A stretch of 64,000 bases of DNA from Daedaleopsis sinensis (taxonomy: Eukaryota > Basidiomycota > Agaricomycetes > Polyporales > Polyporaceae): the NCBI GenBank assembly GCA_033807695.1, contig CM066305.1:2418001-2482000 (forward strand), read 5' to 3'. Below the pieces are notes generated by a model, which saw only the letters and a list, made by a program, of their open reading frames with translations, searched no databases and was not told the origin of the DNA. The translations under genes and the position numbers were made by a program. Shown here in pieces: positions 13,141-24,201 of this stretch (positions are counted from its first letter, which is position 1; each line of letters begins with the position of its first letter).

Positions 13141-13625
13141 AGGGCGCAAAGTCTGCTGAGGGCGCTCGTGAGTGGACCCGTTCGCGTCAGATCATTGCAT
13201 ATGTTCAGTCATACGATCCGCTACATATTGTACTATTTCCCCTTTTCTACGGTATCTTTCCATTCCATACTCACATCCTACAGCCTTATGTTGAAAACCT
13301 AGATCTTCTACTACTGTACCATCTCGTGCTATTCCCTCTTTCTCTACGCTCTTTCTCCTACCTGTGGTCGATGACTCTCTGCTGCCGCTCTGCTTTCTCT
13401 GTTCCGCTGTCGTGACCGTTATAGTGTATGATCCGGCTGCGCGTTACATATGTACTACATGCTCGTCTATGCCATTGCTTCACCCCGACGTTCAACAGAT
13501 GCGTGAAAACAAGCTCAAGGGATTTCGACACGACAGCGACCGCCCTGGTCGGGGAGCCCATCTTACGCCGCACGCGAACAATCGCGTGACATCACACGTC
13601 GGTCACATTCTACCAGACGACACTA
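13141..13625. other. 3' region of GTPase gene and upstream of small gene
   Basis: Pyrimidine- and T-rich sequence (13220-13400) typical of 3' UTR. Open frames here overlap on both strands and have no conserved feature. Nothing else supported. Confidence 0.4.
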
Positions 13626-14079
13626 ATGGGCCGCTTCAACCGAATCAAAAAAGGTACGCGGATTTCCCCAACTTTTCTTTCAGGCTGCTTCATGCTCTGG
13701 CCGCAAGCGCGACTTGCCAGCGTGCCTCGCACTCGAGACTGGACGGTGGACCCTTCGAGCCAAGCGCTCCGCGCCTCGAGGCTACCGTCAGGCCGTCGAA
13801 CAGTCCGTACGGATCAAAAACTACGGGGTTCTCGAATCTCACGGAAGGCAGTACCGTCCTCGTCGGGACGCGGATGAGGACCCCATTTTTGTCGGTCGCC
13901 GAGGTGTATGGGAACGCGAGAACGAAGACACACTGACACCGGCCCTTAGCAGTGACGAAGAGTCAGACCGAGACCGAGACGTCGGCGTCGACTGGCGGAT
14001 AACCAGCTGCCGAGCGAGACGGCCGACACGCCAGGCGTACCTCGCTCGACAACGCATTGTCGAGATCGGCCCCGGGTAA
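13626..14079 (+). CDS. Small charged hypothetical protein, about 128 aa
   Basis: ATG 13626 (MGRFNRIKK) ends at a GTACGC donor at 13654. Joining to the acceptor at 13719-13720 restores a frame of 129 codons including TAA 14077-14079. The product is Arg-rich at the start, then acidic (SSDEESDRDRD), and ends RQAYLARQRIVEIGPG. The frame carries several Trp and balanced charge blocks, which argues for real coding, but no domain is recognised. The stop overlaps a strong donor (GTAAGT at 14075), so the last exon could continue after a 67-nt intron ending near 14142. It sits downstream of the GTPase gene, same strand. Existence moderately supported; function unknown. Confidence 0.45.
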
Positions 14080-14922
14080 GTATAATTGTTCGACGTCTCG
14101 GGGTTGCTATCCGGTCGAGCTACGACTCGGAGGCTGCTACAGCACTTTTGTTGTTTCATCGCGCTTGCTTCTCCCGCGGGTATAGAGCTACCTGCGCACG
14201 CTCTTCACGCAGTCTTTGTTCGTACGAGCATGTGCGCACGGTCGTTTGTATGTAACCTCCCCGAAACCGCCCTGTTCGCGGCCCGTCGTACTTACTTACC
14301 ATATGCGGACTGCTTTATGCACCCCGTCACATATGTGATGTGAAGAGCTCCGGGCCCCTCTGGGCTGCAGGCAGCAGCTCACGCTTACATGTGATACGTA
14401 TTCCTGGACACGAATGTGTTCAGGTCTGTCAAGGGAAAAGTGCAGTCCGTTGCACGTGACTTTTGGCACCCCGACCCCGTACACTCTCACATATGTTATT
14501 CGTGTGATGGTTTCGATTGATCGGTACGATGATACTGCGCTCGAGTCTCCCGCGATGCTAGTTGATATTCGCTGATATTGATATTGATTGATGTTCAACT
14601 TGACGTGTAGAACTTTGATTTCTCTCGTATATGCATTCCACGTGTACGAACATCTTACTCTACTCGTTGTGAGGAAATTCCTGGACGTGTATGTATGATA
14701 GCAGTTTTACATTTAAACGGCGAGTGCGAACTATGCGAAGTCTTATGTGAATCCGGTGGTTTTGGTACTAGTCCAAGAGATTGTTTCGGGCCTGGTACGT
14801 TGTGTACATATGTGCGTTATACATCTGCCGGGTTCCCTGCGTCTGTGGGTCGTTTCTAACATGAAGCTATGTGATATACGAGTCATGGGCAGTGTTAGTG
14901 GGCTGTAGACTTGGGGGGCGAG
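14080..14922. other. Gene-poor spacer at the boundary of the accessory region
   Basis: No frame with conserved features. AT-rich patches with short iterations of GATATT/ATATTGATTGAT occur around 14560-14595. From here rightwards the gene content changes from conserved to lineage-specific. Confidence 0.4.
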
Positions 14923-15822
14923 TTAGAACATACTGGGACGTCGAGACGGAGATCTTACCTTCGCAAAATCCTTTGAGAGCCACGCCTCTCTCACCCAAGG
15001 GATGGAAGTAGGGCGTGCTACGGCAGTGCTTGCACGGGAAATTGCTACGTCATCGTCGCGTTCTCCTAGGGCTCGCGCTGATGGGCTTCCGCATCGCAAC
15101 CCGAGGTAGTGCGCGTTGCGCGCGGAAATATCAATCACGGGGTCGTCCTCGACTAGGTCGATCCGGGAAGACCGGCGCGGTAGAGGGAAATGTGCGTGTT
15201 TGAATAGAGCCAGTTTACTCGGCCTGATGTCGCGGATGGGGGGAAATTTGAATGGCGACGATGATGGACGAGGTGGGTTCCCGTCGCATAGCGGGAGGAG
15301 TCGGGAGTTAGTTAGGTAAGGGCCTTGAAGCATTCGTATGAGACGCAAGCGCAGTGTAAGTCCAACTGTACTGCCCGGGCGGTACTGGACACTGACGTGG
15401 GCGTAGGCGATGGTGGGGCTGCTGGCGGACTTGTTTGCGACGAGGAAAGTTATGTTGTCTTCCTCCATGCCGACTATCCCATCGACCGTTCCAAAAACGG
15501 TGGGTACGGTGGAGAAGTACGCGATCTCGACGCGTCGGTTTGCGGACAAGGTCTCGCGGGGGTAGACTGGGTAGAGAGCGACTCCGTCGCCGAGTTTGAT
15601 TGGCTTCGATGGCGTAGTGACAACCGTGCACGCGATGATCTTCTGGCGTTCCGAGTGGTTATCCGATGATAAGCCGTAGAGTTCGGTGGCACCGGCTACC
15701 TCTAGATTGAGAGCGGTTGTCAGGAAGTCGTCCTGATCGGTCGCCGTGCTTGCATTTGCTGACAATGGAGTGTGTCGTGGTGAAAGTAGGGAGATGTTGT
15801 GGAGGTCTCGGAAAGACGTCAT
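14923..15822 (-). CDS. Beta-rich family protein A, 299 aa, function unknown
   Basis: A single open frame from ATG at 15822-15820 to the stop at 14923. A core of alternating hydrophobic and polar residues (residues about 75-165) suggests a beta sandwich: KPIKLGDGVALYPVYPRET, then VPTVFGTVDGIVG, then TFLVANKSASSPTIAYAHV. The same pattern occurs in the proteins at 20060-20773 and 52232-52882 of this window (LG..V.L.PV, then IGEV, then a V-rich strand ending in P.V.SHV), so it belongs to a three-member local family. The C-terminal third is basic and Ser/Pro-rich and probably disordered. It lies 890 bp downstream of the coiled-coil gene P1 on the same strand. No signal peptide, membrane segment or named domain is seen. 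Confidence 0.6.
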   Translation of the reverse strand: MTSFRDLHNISLLSPRHTPLSANASTATDQDDFLTTALNLEVAGATELYGLSSDNHSERQKIIACTVVTTPSKPIKLGDGVALYPVYPRETLSANRRVEIAYFSTVPTVFGTVDGIVGMEEDNITFLVANKSASSPTIAYAHVSVQYRPGSTVGLTLRLRLIRMLQGPYLTNSRLLPLCDGNPPRPSSSPFKFPPIRDIRPSKLALFKHAHFPLPRRSSRIDLVEDDPVIDISARNAHYLGLRCGSPSARALGERDDDVAISRASTAVARPTSIPWVREAWLSKDFAKVRSPSRRPSMF

Positions 15823-16712
15823 GGCTGCGAGGGTTGTGATGAGCAGCTATAGCGAGGCAAGTGGTTACGATCCGAAATGTGTGCGTACTCGAAACGTGTA
15901 TATATAATACCGAGCGGATGAACGCGGTCGCCTAGAGCTTGTGCGTTTCCCCATCACGTCCGTATACGATACACGGTGCTGTGCCTGGATGAAGAATGGG
16001 TCAGCGGCCGGAGAACCGGAGACCAGCCAAGGATTGTGGCGAGGTCATGCTCGTGTTGTCAGTTGGATCTGGTCAGCGACACTAGTTGGTATATTCGTGT
16101 ACTTGGACGAGCGGCGGCTCTCTGCATACTAGGGGGTCCTCACCTTAATCTTGGAGTTTAGTCGACGTTAGAAGCACGAGTTCGACCTGAGCTTATTGTG
16201 GTCCCTTGCTGCAGGGTTGCTCTTCGGAGTGGTAACTGCCCTGTAACTATTGAGGCGCTCAGGGTAGAGAGCCGCCGGTGTACCTGTTACAGGTCCGGAA
16301 AGCCTGAGTTTATTTGTATGTCGTAATATGCTGTAAATGTAAGTCGATAATCGACGGATAGTCAGCTCAGGTAGCTTCGCCAGTCGGAGGCCGATGGTGT
16401 TTGGATTATGGAGGGCGCGTTTCTATCGTCCGACGAATTAGGTCAGCTAACGATCTCGATCCATATGGTCGTGTAAGGTGCAGACTCTGCCCCTGTGCAC
16501 GAGCTATAGACTCGTGCGCCTGGGTGCCTGTCCATTGTACTGTGAGTGAACTCGGGACCGACTGCATTTCGTACTAGCACAGAGACCATAGACATTTTCT
16601 GCGACCGACAAATTTGCGGGTACTGATCGTATTGTTCTTGAGATCGTATAGCGAATATGAGTAGTCATACCTTCGACGTATCCACGGCGACGCCCGCGCA
16701 GTGTGTGCGTCT
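15823..16712. other. Spacer between family protein A and coiled-coil gene P1
   Basis: Holds the promoter of the minus-strand gene A (a TATATATAA-like element at about 15900-15909, roughly 80 nt from its ATG) and the 3' region of P1. No coding segment supported. Confidence 0.4.
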
Positions 16713-17618
16713 TCACGGCGAGTCGCTGTAGCAAGGCGCAGCTGCGTAGTAACTTGGTAGCTCGAGCGTTGACTCGTCGTCGAGACGAACCATGTTCTGA
16801 GTCTGGTCACCGGTATTCATGTGGTTACTCCGTACTTGGTGTTGCTATGATTCGGACACGTACCATTCGCTCTGTTTCTAAAATTTGCAGACGGACAGTG
16901 ACACTTTCGTGATGCAACCCACACACCATGGACTGCTACTGGTTAGAACACGTTTGGGCTGTCGTCATGTTGCCACGTACCTTTACCAGCGATGAGTTCA
17001 GGCCGTGGTACGGTGCGAGTGCATCGTCGGACCCGGTGTATGGTTCCGCGATAGTTCGCATGAATTCATGTAGCCGGTCAATGTGCGCTTCCAGCGTGGC
17101 GAGGTATATCTCGCGCCGTTGCGGTGCGCTCGTGGACCAACTATGACCGAAAGTTAGGAAGGTCTATGCGGTTAGGAAAGCAGACGGAAAACCTGCATCT
17201 CGCTGTCGGTGAATATCTGGTTCTCGAATCGTAAGTTCCACATCTTGCGCCGTGACTTGGCCTCCTTCAGCAGCTGCTGAATCCTACGGTACGGGAAATG
17301 GGGGGCCGAGTGGCGACGCGAAGTCTTGGAGGAAAATCGTGGGGACGCGACTGTACCGAGTCCCGGGGATGCGAGGTGGCAGGTTACGGATGTTCGTGTC
17401 GCCGTACTTTCTGTAGACGGTGCGCCTTGCGATGATGGTTGCATGGTATGAAACATATAGTCGGGACTCGACGGGCGGATATTGTCGGGGGCAACTGTTT
17501 GGCGTTGGGCACTTAATCCAGATCTGGAACCGCTGGAACCTCGTGGATCCGGTTGGGATCTGAATAGCTCTCGTTCAGGTGTCGGAGATTTGTGGGTCGA
17601 CCGGTCGTCGCTGTCCAT
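16713..17618 (-). CDS. Coiled-coil family protein P1, 256 aa
   Basis: Four exons on the minus strand (17618-17193, 17163-16981, 16935-16864, 16802-16713) give 256 codons plus TGA. The N-terminal 110 residues are Ser/Pro-rich and disordered (MDSDDRSTHKSPTPERELF). A basic-helical block follows: FPYRRIQQLLKEAKSRRKMW, then PQRREIYLATLEAHIDRLHEF, then QSMVCGLHHESVTVRLQILE. It is a paralogue of P2 (18822-19870): exon boundaries fall at matching places (KRRYLECVEEYVLWLHGQL and MMLVHEQHVVRSLHLERV in P2). The basic plus heptad-like region could dimerise or bind nucleic acid, but it is not a recognisable bZIP. The first intron (17192-17164) would be only 29 nt, with an internal CTAAC branch site and a CATAG acceptor. 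Function unknown. Confidence 0.6.
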
Positions 17619-18821
17619 GTTATGTGTCCTACAGGGTCATAGGTTCTATCGGATAACAGGCTTCGGTAATCGCGAGGAGGGAGGATAGGGTATCCTGCAA
17701 TCTCCGGGATTGTGGTGAGGAGGGGAGTGTTTTGGGAAGAGGAGTGAGTGGAGAGTGGTCTTTCTCGCCGGCTGACGAGGAGCGAGATGCCGAAATATAT
17801 GAGAACGAGACGACTGCTTTGGGGTGACGACGATGACGCAGCACGGGCGTGGACTGCTGAGTATGGAGTCGTGGCGAAGCGGGGGGTGGGGGCCGTCGAT
17901 ATGAGAGTCCGAGAGGTGGGGGTTATAAACGAGCGGTTTCCGTGCGACGGGTGTGTGTGTGCGAACCGTGTGCCTAGACCGCGATTCTTGATGCTACTGA
18001 TAGCGCGCGGTGTGTGTAGGGTTAGGCCGTGAGACTCGGTTTCCTTTTTTTCCGCGTCCGGGATATGTCGAACGTTGGCGGACATAATATACATATAAGC
18101 ACGTAATTCGAATATGCGTCGGATATGTCGTACTTAAAACGTTAGGTGTGTGTAGGACGATGGAATTTCCGCCCTACCGTACTTCTAAGCTTGACCGTCT
18201 AGTACGGTGGACGACCGTCTACTTTTGTCCTCGTAGGCGTTCGCACACACCCGCTGGTGGATCCCGCGGCGCTTGAGCACCCTCCCGACCTCCCTTGTGC
18301 GCGACTAACGCGATTTCGTCTGCAGCGATGGGACGAACATGAGTGGTTAATCTCTGCCTGCACCGGTTTAGCCACGTTGGTATGGGTACCTATCGAGGCG
18401 CATCGCCCGACGCCCTTTCCGTGCGGTGGACTCGCGGAATGTGAATGTGCTCGCGAATTGGCCGTTGGCGGTGCTTCGGGATGCAAAAATGCTGGTGCGG
18501 TGCGCGCACAGGTCAGCATGCAGCATGTGCCACGGTTCCGGGGGGAGGGGCCGCGCGGCGACAGTTTGCTGTCACACGGTCACATTTCGCACGGTTGCTA
18601 CTGGATATTATGGCAGTGGTTTGCCGGGCCCTAGGTTGGAGCTTGACAGTGTTCTACTTCTGCCGTCCCGCTGAGTGGCCAGTGCCTTTCGCCGCTGAAC
18701 AGGAAAAAGGGAGCTGAGCTCGACTCGTTCCGTAGTACTCATCTGAGAGCATGGTGAGTGCGTGGCCATGCGGTACGAAAGCTCGAAGCTCACTCGCATG
18801 ATTTGCCGGTGTTCCACGTAG
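17619..18821. other. Shared upstream region of divergent genes P1 and P2
   Basis: 1.2 kb between the divergent starts of P1 and P2. Open frames on both strands overlap and carry no conserved motif. An AT-rich segment (about 18085-18100) contains ATATACATATAAG. A bidirectional promoter is likely by position only. Confidence 0.4.
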
Positions 18822-19870
18822 ATGACGAGCTACGACTTGGGGTCGATGGAGCTACTCTATCCGGACTACGAGGATGCGTACGACGGAAAGCCGGATGGTA
18901 CGGTGGATTGGGACGAGCTATTTGGTAGCGGTCAATCGACGACGTCTCTCGACCTGGAGCTTGAATGTCAGCACCGCGTGGTCGATCCCCCGGCCTATGC
19001 TGACGATTTGGCTACCGACAAATCGAGTACGGGGATCGTACATACAGGTGTCCCGCCGCCATCAGATTCTTCCGCTTCGCAGCCCGACATCCACCGTCTA
19101 CTGCCTCAGACGCGACACGAAACGATCGACGATTTTCCGGACGGGGGTGGCGGACGATATGTGATGGACAAATCATCGCGCGCGCCGCAGCGTTCTCGAG
19201 GTCTTCCATCTGTGGATGGGCGTTCCCGGGGGGGCCTGACGCATTCCTCCCGGCCTGCGTTTCGTGGCGACGCATTCAATATGCGGAAGTCGTTCTTCCA
19301 ACAGGTGTCGCGCGACGTCGGTTTCCCAGTGATAGATCCGTGAGTGGACCATGTCACGAATGTGGAACGAGCTTGGACTTACAGATTTCAGCGACTCTAT
19401 CTCATCCCACGAGAAGAAGAGACGGTACCTTGAATGTGTAGAGGAGTACGTGTTGTGGCTCCACGGACAACTACGGGCTATGGGCCGCGAGGTACCTCCG
19501 TTCGAGAGGCACTACTCGTATGCGGGCTTGTCCACGCGATCTATTCGGGTGCGTGCCTTCCCTTTTACCTATCTTTCGTATTCTCACTGGTCACACCGAT
19601 CGTACATAGATGATGCTCGTGCACGAACAGCATGTGGTACGATCCTTGCATCTTGAGAGGGTGGCTGCAGAGGTCAAGGTAGGCTTGACGTTCGTACTAT
19701 ATGCTGAGCTGTCCGAATAACGCGATCTGCAGTATATGGACGCGTTCAACAGTCGCATGACACGGAATTCTTCGTGCGCACAGTCGTCGAGCGGGATGCT
19801 ATGTGCCGCGGCAGACTCTTTATTGTCCACATCTGGGGTGGACGGAAGACAAACCGATACTATGTGTTAG
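18822..19870 (+). CDS. Coiled-coil family protein P2, 293 aa
   Basis: Exons 18822-19339, 19392-19548, 19610-19678 and 19733-19870 join in phase to 293 codons plus TAG. The N-terminus is acidic with aromatic residues (YPDYEDAYDGKPDGTVDWDE), resembling an activation-domain composition. A Ser/Arg-rich linker follows, then FNMRKSFFQQVSRDVGFPVI and the helical block HEKKRRYLECVEEYVLWLHG, and finally MMLVHEQHVVRSLHLERVAA. It is homologous to P1 exon by exon and divergently transcribed from it across 1.2 kb. The beta-family gene B lies just downstream in convergent orientation, 189 bp away. A regulatory protein is possible from the acidic and basic-helical layout, but this is inference. Confidence 0.6.
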
Positions 19871-20059
19871 CACACAGAGAGGCTCGTCTGCCATCTAATG
19901 AGATTCCATTCTAATGCCTACCCTACCTCCCCCTCCCCCCTACCCCAACACCCGGGAGTTGATGCAGTGTACGACAGTGGCCGCTGTGCCGTACGTAGTC
20001 CGCGAGATAAGACAAAGTAGCCCTCAGTGATAGGAACCTCCCCTTGACTGCGTTGGTAA

Positions 20060-20773
20060 TTAGTTATAAGCAGCCCACTGCGATGCGCTGCGCATGGGAA
20101 CCTGTGTCGATACGCCCCGTTTCAGTTGCCCGGGGTCCGTGTACGCCTTCGTCCTACGTGATCGTGATGAGTTGTGCAGAGAATAGTGGTTCTGATGACT
20201 TACAGGTACGATAATGAGCTCGTCGCGGGTCTCGGCTTCTAATATGCAATTTTCGATCGTGCTTGGGCGGTCGGAATCTTGAACGATCAGCCACTTGAGG
20301 GCGCGCGAGACGCGAGTCCAGATGCTAGCGTTGAAAGTCTTGCCGTGGATGAACGGCATCGTGACATGCGATACCACGGTGGGTGAGCGAACGTCGCCGG
20401 AGACGACGTCGATTGTTATGGTGTATCTGCCGATGCGGCCGATGGACTTTACTTCCCCGATAATGGCTGGTGCATCGCCCCGGCGTACGACCGGGAAGAG
20501 ATATCGCTCGGCGTGTGGTGTGGTCGGTATGGTGACGGGAATCAAGCGGACGATCGCGCCTAAGAATATCGGTTGTCGCGGGGTTACACGAAGGGATAGG
20601 GATAACGTATGCTCTCTGCTCGAATGTGTCGGTGTAGCAGGTAGCGGCTCGTGGGCGACATAGAGCTCCATGGGCCAAGGGGCTAGGATACCTATATCTG
20701 GTGTTGGCTGTTTCGTGTACGGAGGAGGGGGAGGTGTGCGAGTGGAGTTGTATATGCCGGTGAAATTATCCAT
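20060..20773 (-). CDS. Beta-rich family protein B, about 203 aa
   Basis: Exon 20773-20204 starts at MDNFTGIYNSTRTPPPPPYT. A GTAAGT donor and a CGACACAG acceptor join it to 20101-20060, which encodes VPMRSASQWAAYN and a stop. The intron (102 nt) happens to be open in frame, so a retained form would also be readable. The core (residues about 60-150) reads PIFLGAIVRLIPVTIPTT, then APAIIGEVKSIGRIGRYTI, then SPTVVSHVTMPF, and aligns with protein A and, more weakly, protein C. A Pro-rich N-terminus precedes the core. The frame is open further upstream to 20992, so an extra 5' exon is possible. Convergent with P2. Function unknown. Confidence 0.55.
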   Translation of the reverse strand: MDNFTGIYNSTRTPPPPPYTKQPTPDIGILAPWPMELYVAHEPLPATPTHSSREHTLSLSLRVTPRQPIFLGAIVRLIPVTIPTTPHAERYLFPVVRRGDAPAIIGEVKSIGRIGRYTITIDVVSGDVRSPTVVSHVTMPFIHGKTFNASIWTRVSRALKWLIVQDSDRPSTIENCILEAETRDELIIVPVSHQNHYSLHNSSRSRRTKAYTDPGQLKRGVSTQVPMRSASQWAAYN

Positions 20774-22678
20774 ATCGCTCAGCGCGAGCCCGTTCACGGT
20801 GTGCGGGTGTCGTGGATAGGAGGATAGCCTGTGGCTAGGATGTAGTATACGTATTTCCGATGAGGCGGTGACTAGGTCCCTTGTAGTGGTATGTAGTGTA
20901 GAGGGGGGGCAGCGACTCCGATGTGGTTTGACTGCCGTTCTCCTCCCGACGGGCGGCTGTCCTCTGTCGAGCAGGGTCTTACCATGTCGCATCAGCTCCG
21001 GACCATGGCCGGCCTAGACAGCGGTCGGAGCGCCGACGCATCGAATGATATATGATGACGTGCGGAAGTTCGCGGAGGACGAGGAAGAAGATGTCTGAGT
21101 TCCAACTTATTATTGAAGGCATCTTCCAGCGGAGGTCAGGGCACGTACGTTTATGGATAGCAGCTGCACAGGGTAAGCGATCTTGTACCACCGCAATGTC
21201 ACCGGGAAGCTGGATAGGGTCTAGGCCATGTGAGAGTCGGAGATGGATGTACCTGGAAAGTAGCAACGTGTGTTTCTGGCGGGTCGACGTCGATAGGACG
21301 GTCATCAGACCTCTTCGAATCTCGGGTCGTCCCGAGGAAGTCGGGTCATGGTTCAAGGGTATATAGCTTTGAGTATGATCCGCCTTCGGCTTCTGACGAG
21401 ACGACGATTAATCTCGATCTCGGGATGGAAGGTCAGCGGTCGGAAGAGAAACGCACTTTGAGCGGGACGGAGGACCTGCATCTTCTCGGTCCCCCAGGAT
21501 AGTTGCGTACGCGTGCCCCTTCTATAGTTCTAGAACTTGCGTGGGTATGCGTATCGAAATGGAACGCGCCATTAGTAATGTGCTGAGACGCCTTTCCGTC
21601 GGGACATCTCGACATTTTTGCCCTGCGGAGCAGTACGTTCATGCCTCATCTAGCAGACGTTCTTGATGATCCTGTCCGATATGGAGCGTTAGGTTCGTCC
21701 GCACCGAGGATCAAACGGTGTTCCTCTCCACGAGCATCTTCGCGCGCGTTCGCGGTACATCACCCGGGGGCGTGGAGTCTGAGAACAGCCCTAAATTGGT
21801 GCGTCGAAATTGAGAATATGATGGTTGCTAGTTGTAAGCCATTTAGCCGACACTTCGACTCTCGACGTTATCGGCTCGGATCAAGACATGCGGTCTCGAC
21901 GTATCGGGCTCATTGTCTGGTGTATTGTCTCTGTCGGCGGGGCTCGAAACGTATACGGGCCTGCTGTATTGTAGATGGTTTCAACTGACATACCTGCGAC
22001 GGAACCCAAACAACAAACCGGAACGGCAGTGCAACTGCGAGATGTTATTTTCCGTCGTCGCGGTACCCGAACCCTGGGGTGGGACCGGGAGAGTCTACTG
22101 CGCGGTGCGCTCAGAGTCGGGCCTGGTGTGCGTGGTTGGCGTCGCGAAGCTATCGTGTAGTCGGGAAACCATGTAGGTCAGACCCCAGCATGCTCGAGGT
22201 GCTGATAGCTCGATGTTACTTGTGTGTGCGCGACGAACTGTGCCAGAGGAGATACAGACTGCGAAACTGACAGAGGGAACGAGATGATGGAAAGGAGAGA
22301 TCTGCGTCAGCTATTAGATTCCTCCCGAACAAGTTAAAACCCGGCCCGATACTGTCCGACTGATAGGTTCATAATTAACCTAAATTATATCGGATAGTGT
22401 AATGTAAGCATAATAACGACGATGCGATTCTCACCGCCGCCACACCGGCACGTCATTTTTTGCTCTCTCGTGGTACTATCGTACAGTCGTCCTTGTCACA
22501 GTGGGCTCGCTATATCCGATGGCTACCTGCGGTATGTGTATCGTCCGCGGTCGTCGGTACTGATGCTGACTTCTCTGTGTGGATAACTTCAATTGATAGA
22601 ATTATGATCTGCATTTGGCATTACGCAGTACTCGACAACGAGATCACTTATGTCCTCCTTTCGTACCAACGACCACGC
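20774..22678. other. Gene-poor spacer between family protein B and RNR small subunit
   Basis: 1.9 kb. Several open stretches occur on both strands (for example plus 21230-21502 and 21641-21988) but none has splice-compatible neighbours or conserved motifs that I can defend. An AT-rich block is at 22340-22420, just 3' of the RNR small-subunit gene. Confidence 0.35.
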
Positions 22679-23850
22679 TCAGCCGCGTCGGACTGTCGCT
22701 CCGTGGTATTCGCTCACGGGTCTTTCGAAAAAGTTCGTCTTCGAGTCGACCGCAGTGCGCTCCATGAATGGGAACTGCTCCGCGGTGAGCCCAGAGAATA
22801 AGCATCGCTTGTAGTATACGAGTGCAACTTACGGGGTTCTTCTTGTAGAAAATGTTGGGGTGCCCGAGCTGAAATAGGACGAAGTCCGCGACGTACTCCA
22901 CGTAGTCGTTCATCAAACGAGAATTCATTCCCACCAAGGGGGAAGGGAGAACCTCTAAACGACACGTCAGTTCGAGCTGCCGGACAGTTGTTACCATTGG
23001 AACCTCACCCGCAAAAAATGCTTTCTCTAGAGCGACCGCATCGCGTACCATCTGGTTTACTACCGACACAGCTGGACGCTTTGGCATCTGACTGTAGAGC
23101 AGGCAGGCAAACGCGATATGTTGGCCTTCGTCTCGAGCGATCAGCTCGTTGGAATATGTTAACACGGGCATCAGGCTTCTGTGTCGCAGCCAGTAAATCA
23201 CGGCGAAGGACGAGGAGAAGAAAATCCCTTCGACGATTGCGAACGCCACGAGACGGGTCGGGAAGTCGACGTCATGCGCTTCTATCCATTTGGTGCACCA
23301 ATCCGCCTTAGCTTTCACAGCGGGCATGTTCTCCGTTGCGCTGAATAGTGCCTGTTGAGCTCGAGGGTCTCCTATGAGCTCCTGGATGAAGCGGCTGTAG
23401 ACCTCCGCATGGACATTCTCGCTGAATGAGATAATGTTAGACCCCGCAGGTGAGGTCCGCCTGTAATTGTCACGTACATCATGATCTGATACCCATAGAA
23501 GCAGCGCGCTTCGGGTATGTCGACTTCAGCGCAGAACCGCAGCGCGAGGTTCTCGACGACTATGCCGTCCGAAGCGGCGAAGAAGCCAAGGATAGACGAC
23601 ACGAGGTTGCGTTCTCTTTGGGTGAGCTTCTCGCGCCATTCCTTGACATCCGCTGAGATTTCCAGCTCGTCTGCTGTCCAGAATGATGATTGGGCCAACT
23701 TATATGCATCCCACAACTACACGACAAGTTCGGTTACGCTAATCTGCAGGCGGACGCGTGACTTACCTGTGGAAACTTGATCGGAAACAGCACATATTTG
23801 GAACGTTGATTCGCGTCCGAGGGAGGTAGAGATGTCGTAGAGGATTGCAT
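22679..23850 (-). CDS. Ribonucleoside-diphosphate reductase small subunit (R2), divergent, 317 aa
   Basis: Class I RNR R2 makes the tyrosyl radical that drives reduction of ribonucleotides to deoxyribonucleotides. Five exons (23850-23767, 23716-23478, 23421-23009, 22954-22833, 22774-22679) give 317 residues in phase. Seen: [82 protein letters not shown] and [13 protein letters not shown]. Ligand positions are E109, H112, E172, E206 and H209, and the radical Tyr is Y116. The first ligand, normally Asp in SFWTAEEVD-type sequence, is Glu here (E47 in SFWTADELE). The protein stops 20 residues after KTN, with no acidic/aromatic R1-docking tail. The start is the only nearby in-frame ATG and begins almost at the conserved core. 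It is head to head with the Helitron gene, 351 bp apart. Sequence divergence is well beyond that expected for a housekeeping fungal R2. Confidence 0.93.
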
Positions 23851-24201
23851 GTTGATGTTGGTGCGTTCAGATTGTCGGTGGTTGTGCCAGTTGACTCGTC
23901 CGCGGCCGTTTTGTAGGTGGGCACGGCGCTGGAGCTCGGTGGCATCTGTCGTAGATTCCGCCCCTCGTTGATCGGTCAGTATGGTGCGTGTTTCACGTTT
24001 TCTCCTATCTGTACTACCCTCTGATACAGTGGCACTTACATTGCTCGGTAGCGCATGGTCAGGGGAAACGGCTCGACAGGTGCTGATCGTCTTGACAATG
24101 CGCCGACATCCAGGGGTGATTGGCTGTGGATATGTGCAATTATGTTCCTGGTGGAGCATTATAAAACGTGTCACTGTCGAGTAGGTGTTTTGCGAACTAC
24201 G
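23851..24201. other. Divergent promoter region, RNR small subunit and Helitron
   Basis: 351 bp between the start codons of the minus-strand R2 gene and the plus-strand Helitron gene. It contains a TATAAAA on the plus strand at 24160-24166 and no supported coding exon. Confidence 0.45.
24160..24166 (+). promoter_or_regulatory. TATA-like element before the Helitron gene
   Basis: TATAAAA lies 36 nt upstream of the proposed Helitron start ATG (24202). Spacing is plausible for a TATA box with a short leader. There is no direct evidence of use. Confidence 0.35.

Noticed and set aside
17513..18094. Minus-strand open frame of 193 codons overlapping P1
   Set aside because: It overlaps P1 exon 1 in another frame and has no paralogous counterpart, whereas the P1 frame is supported by its P2 homologue.
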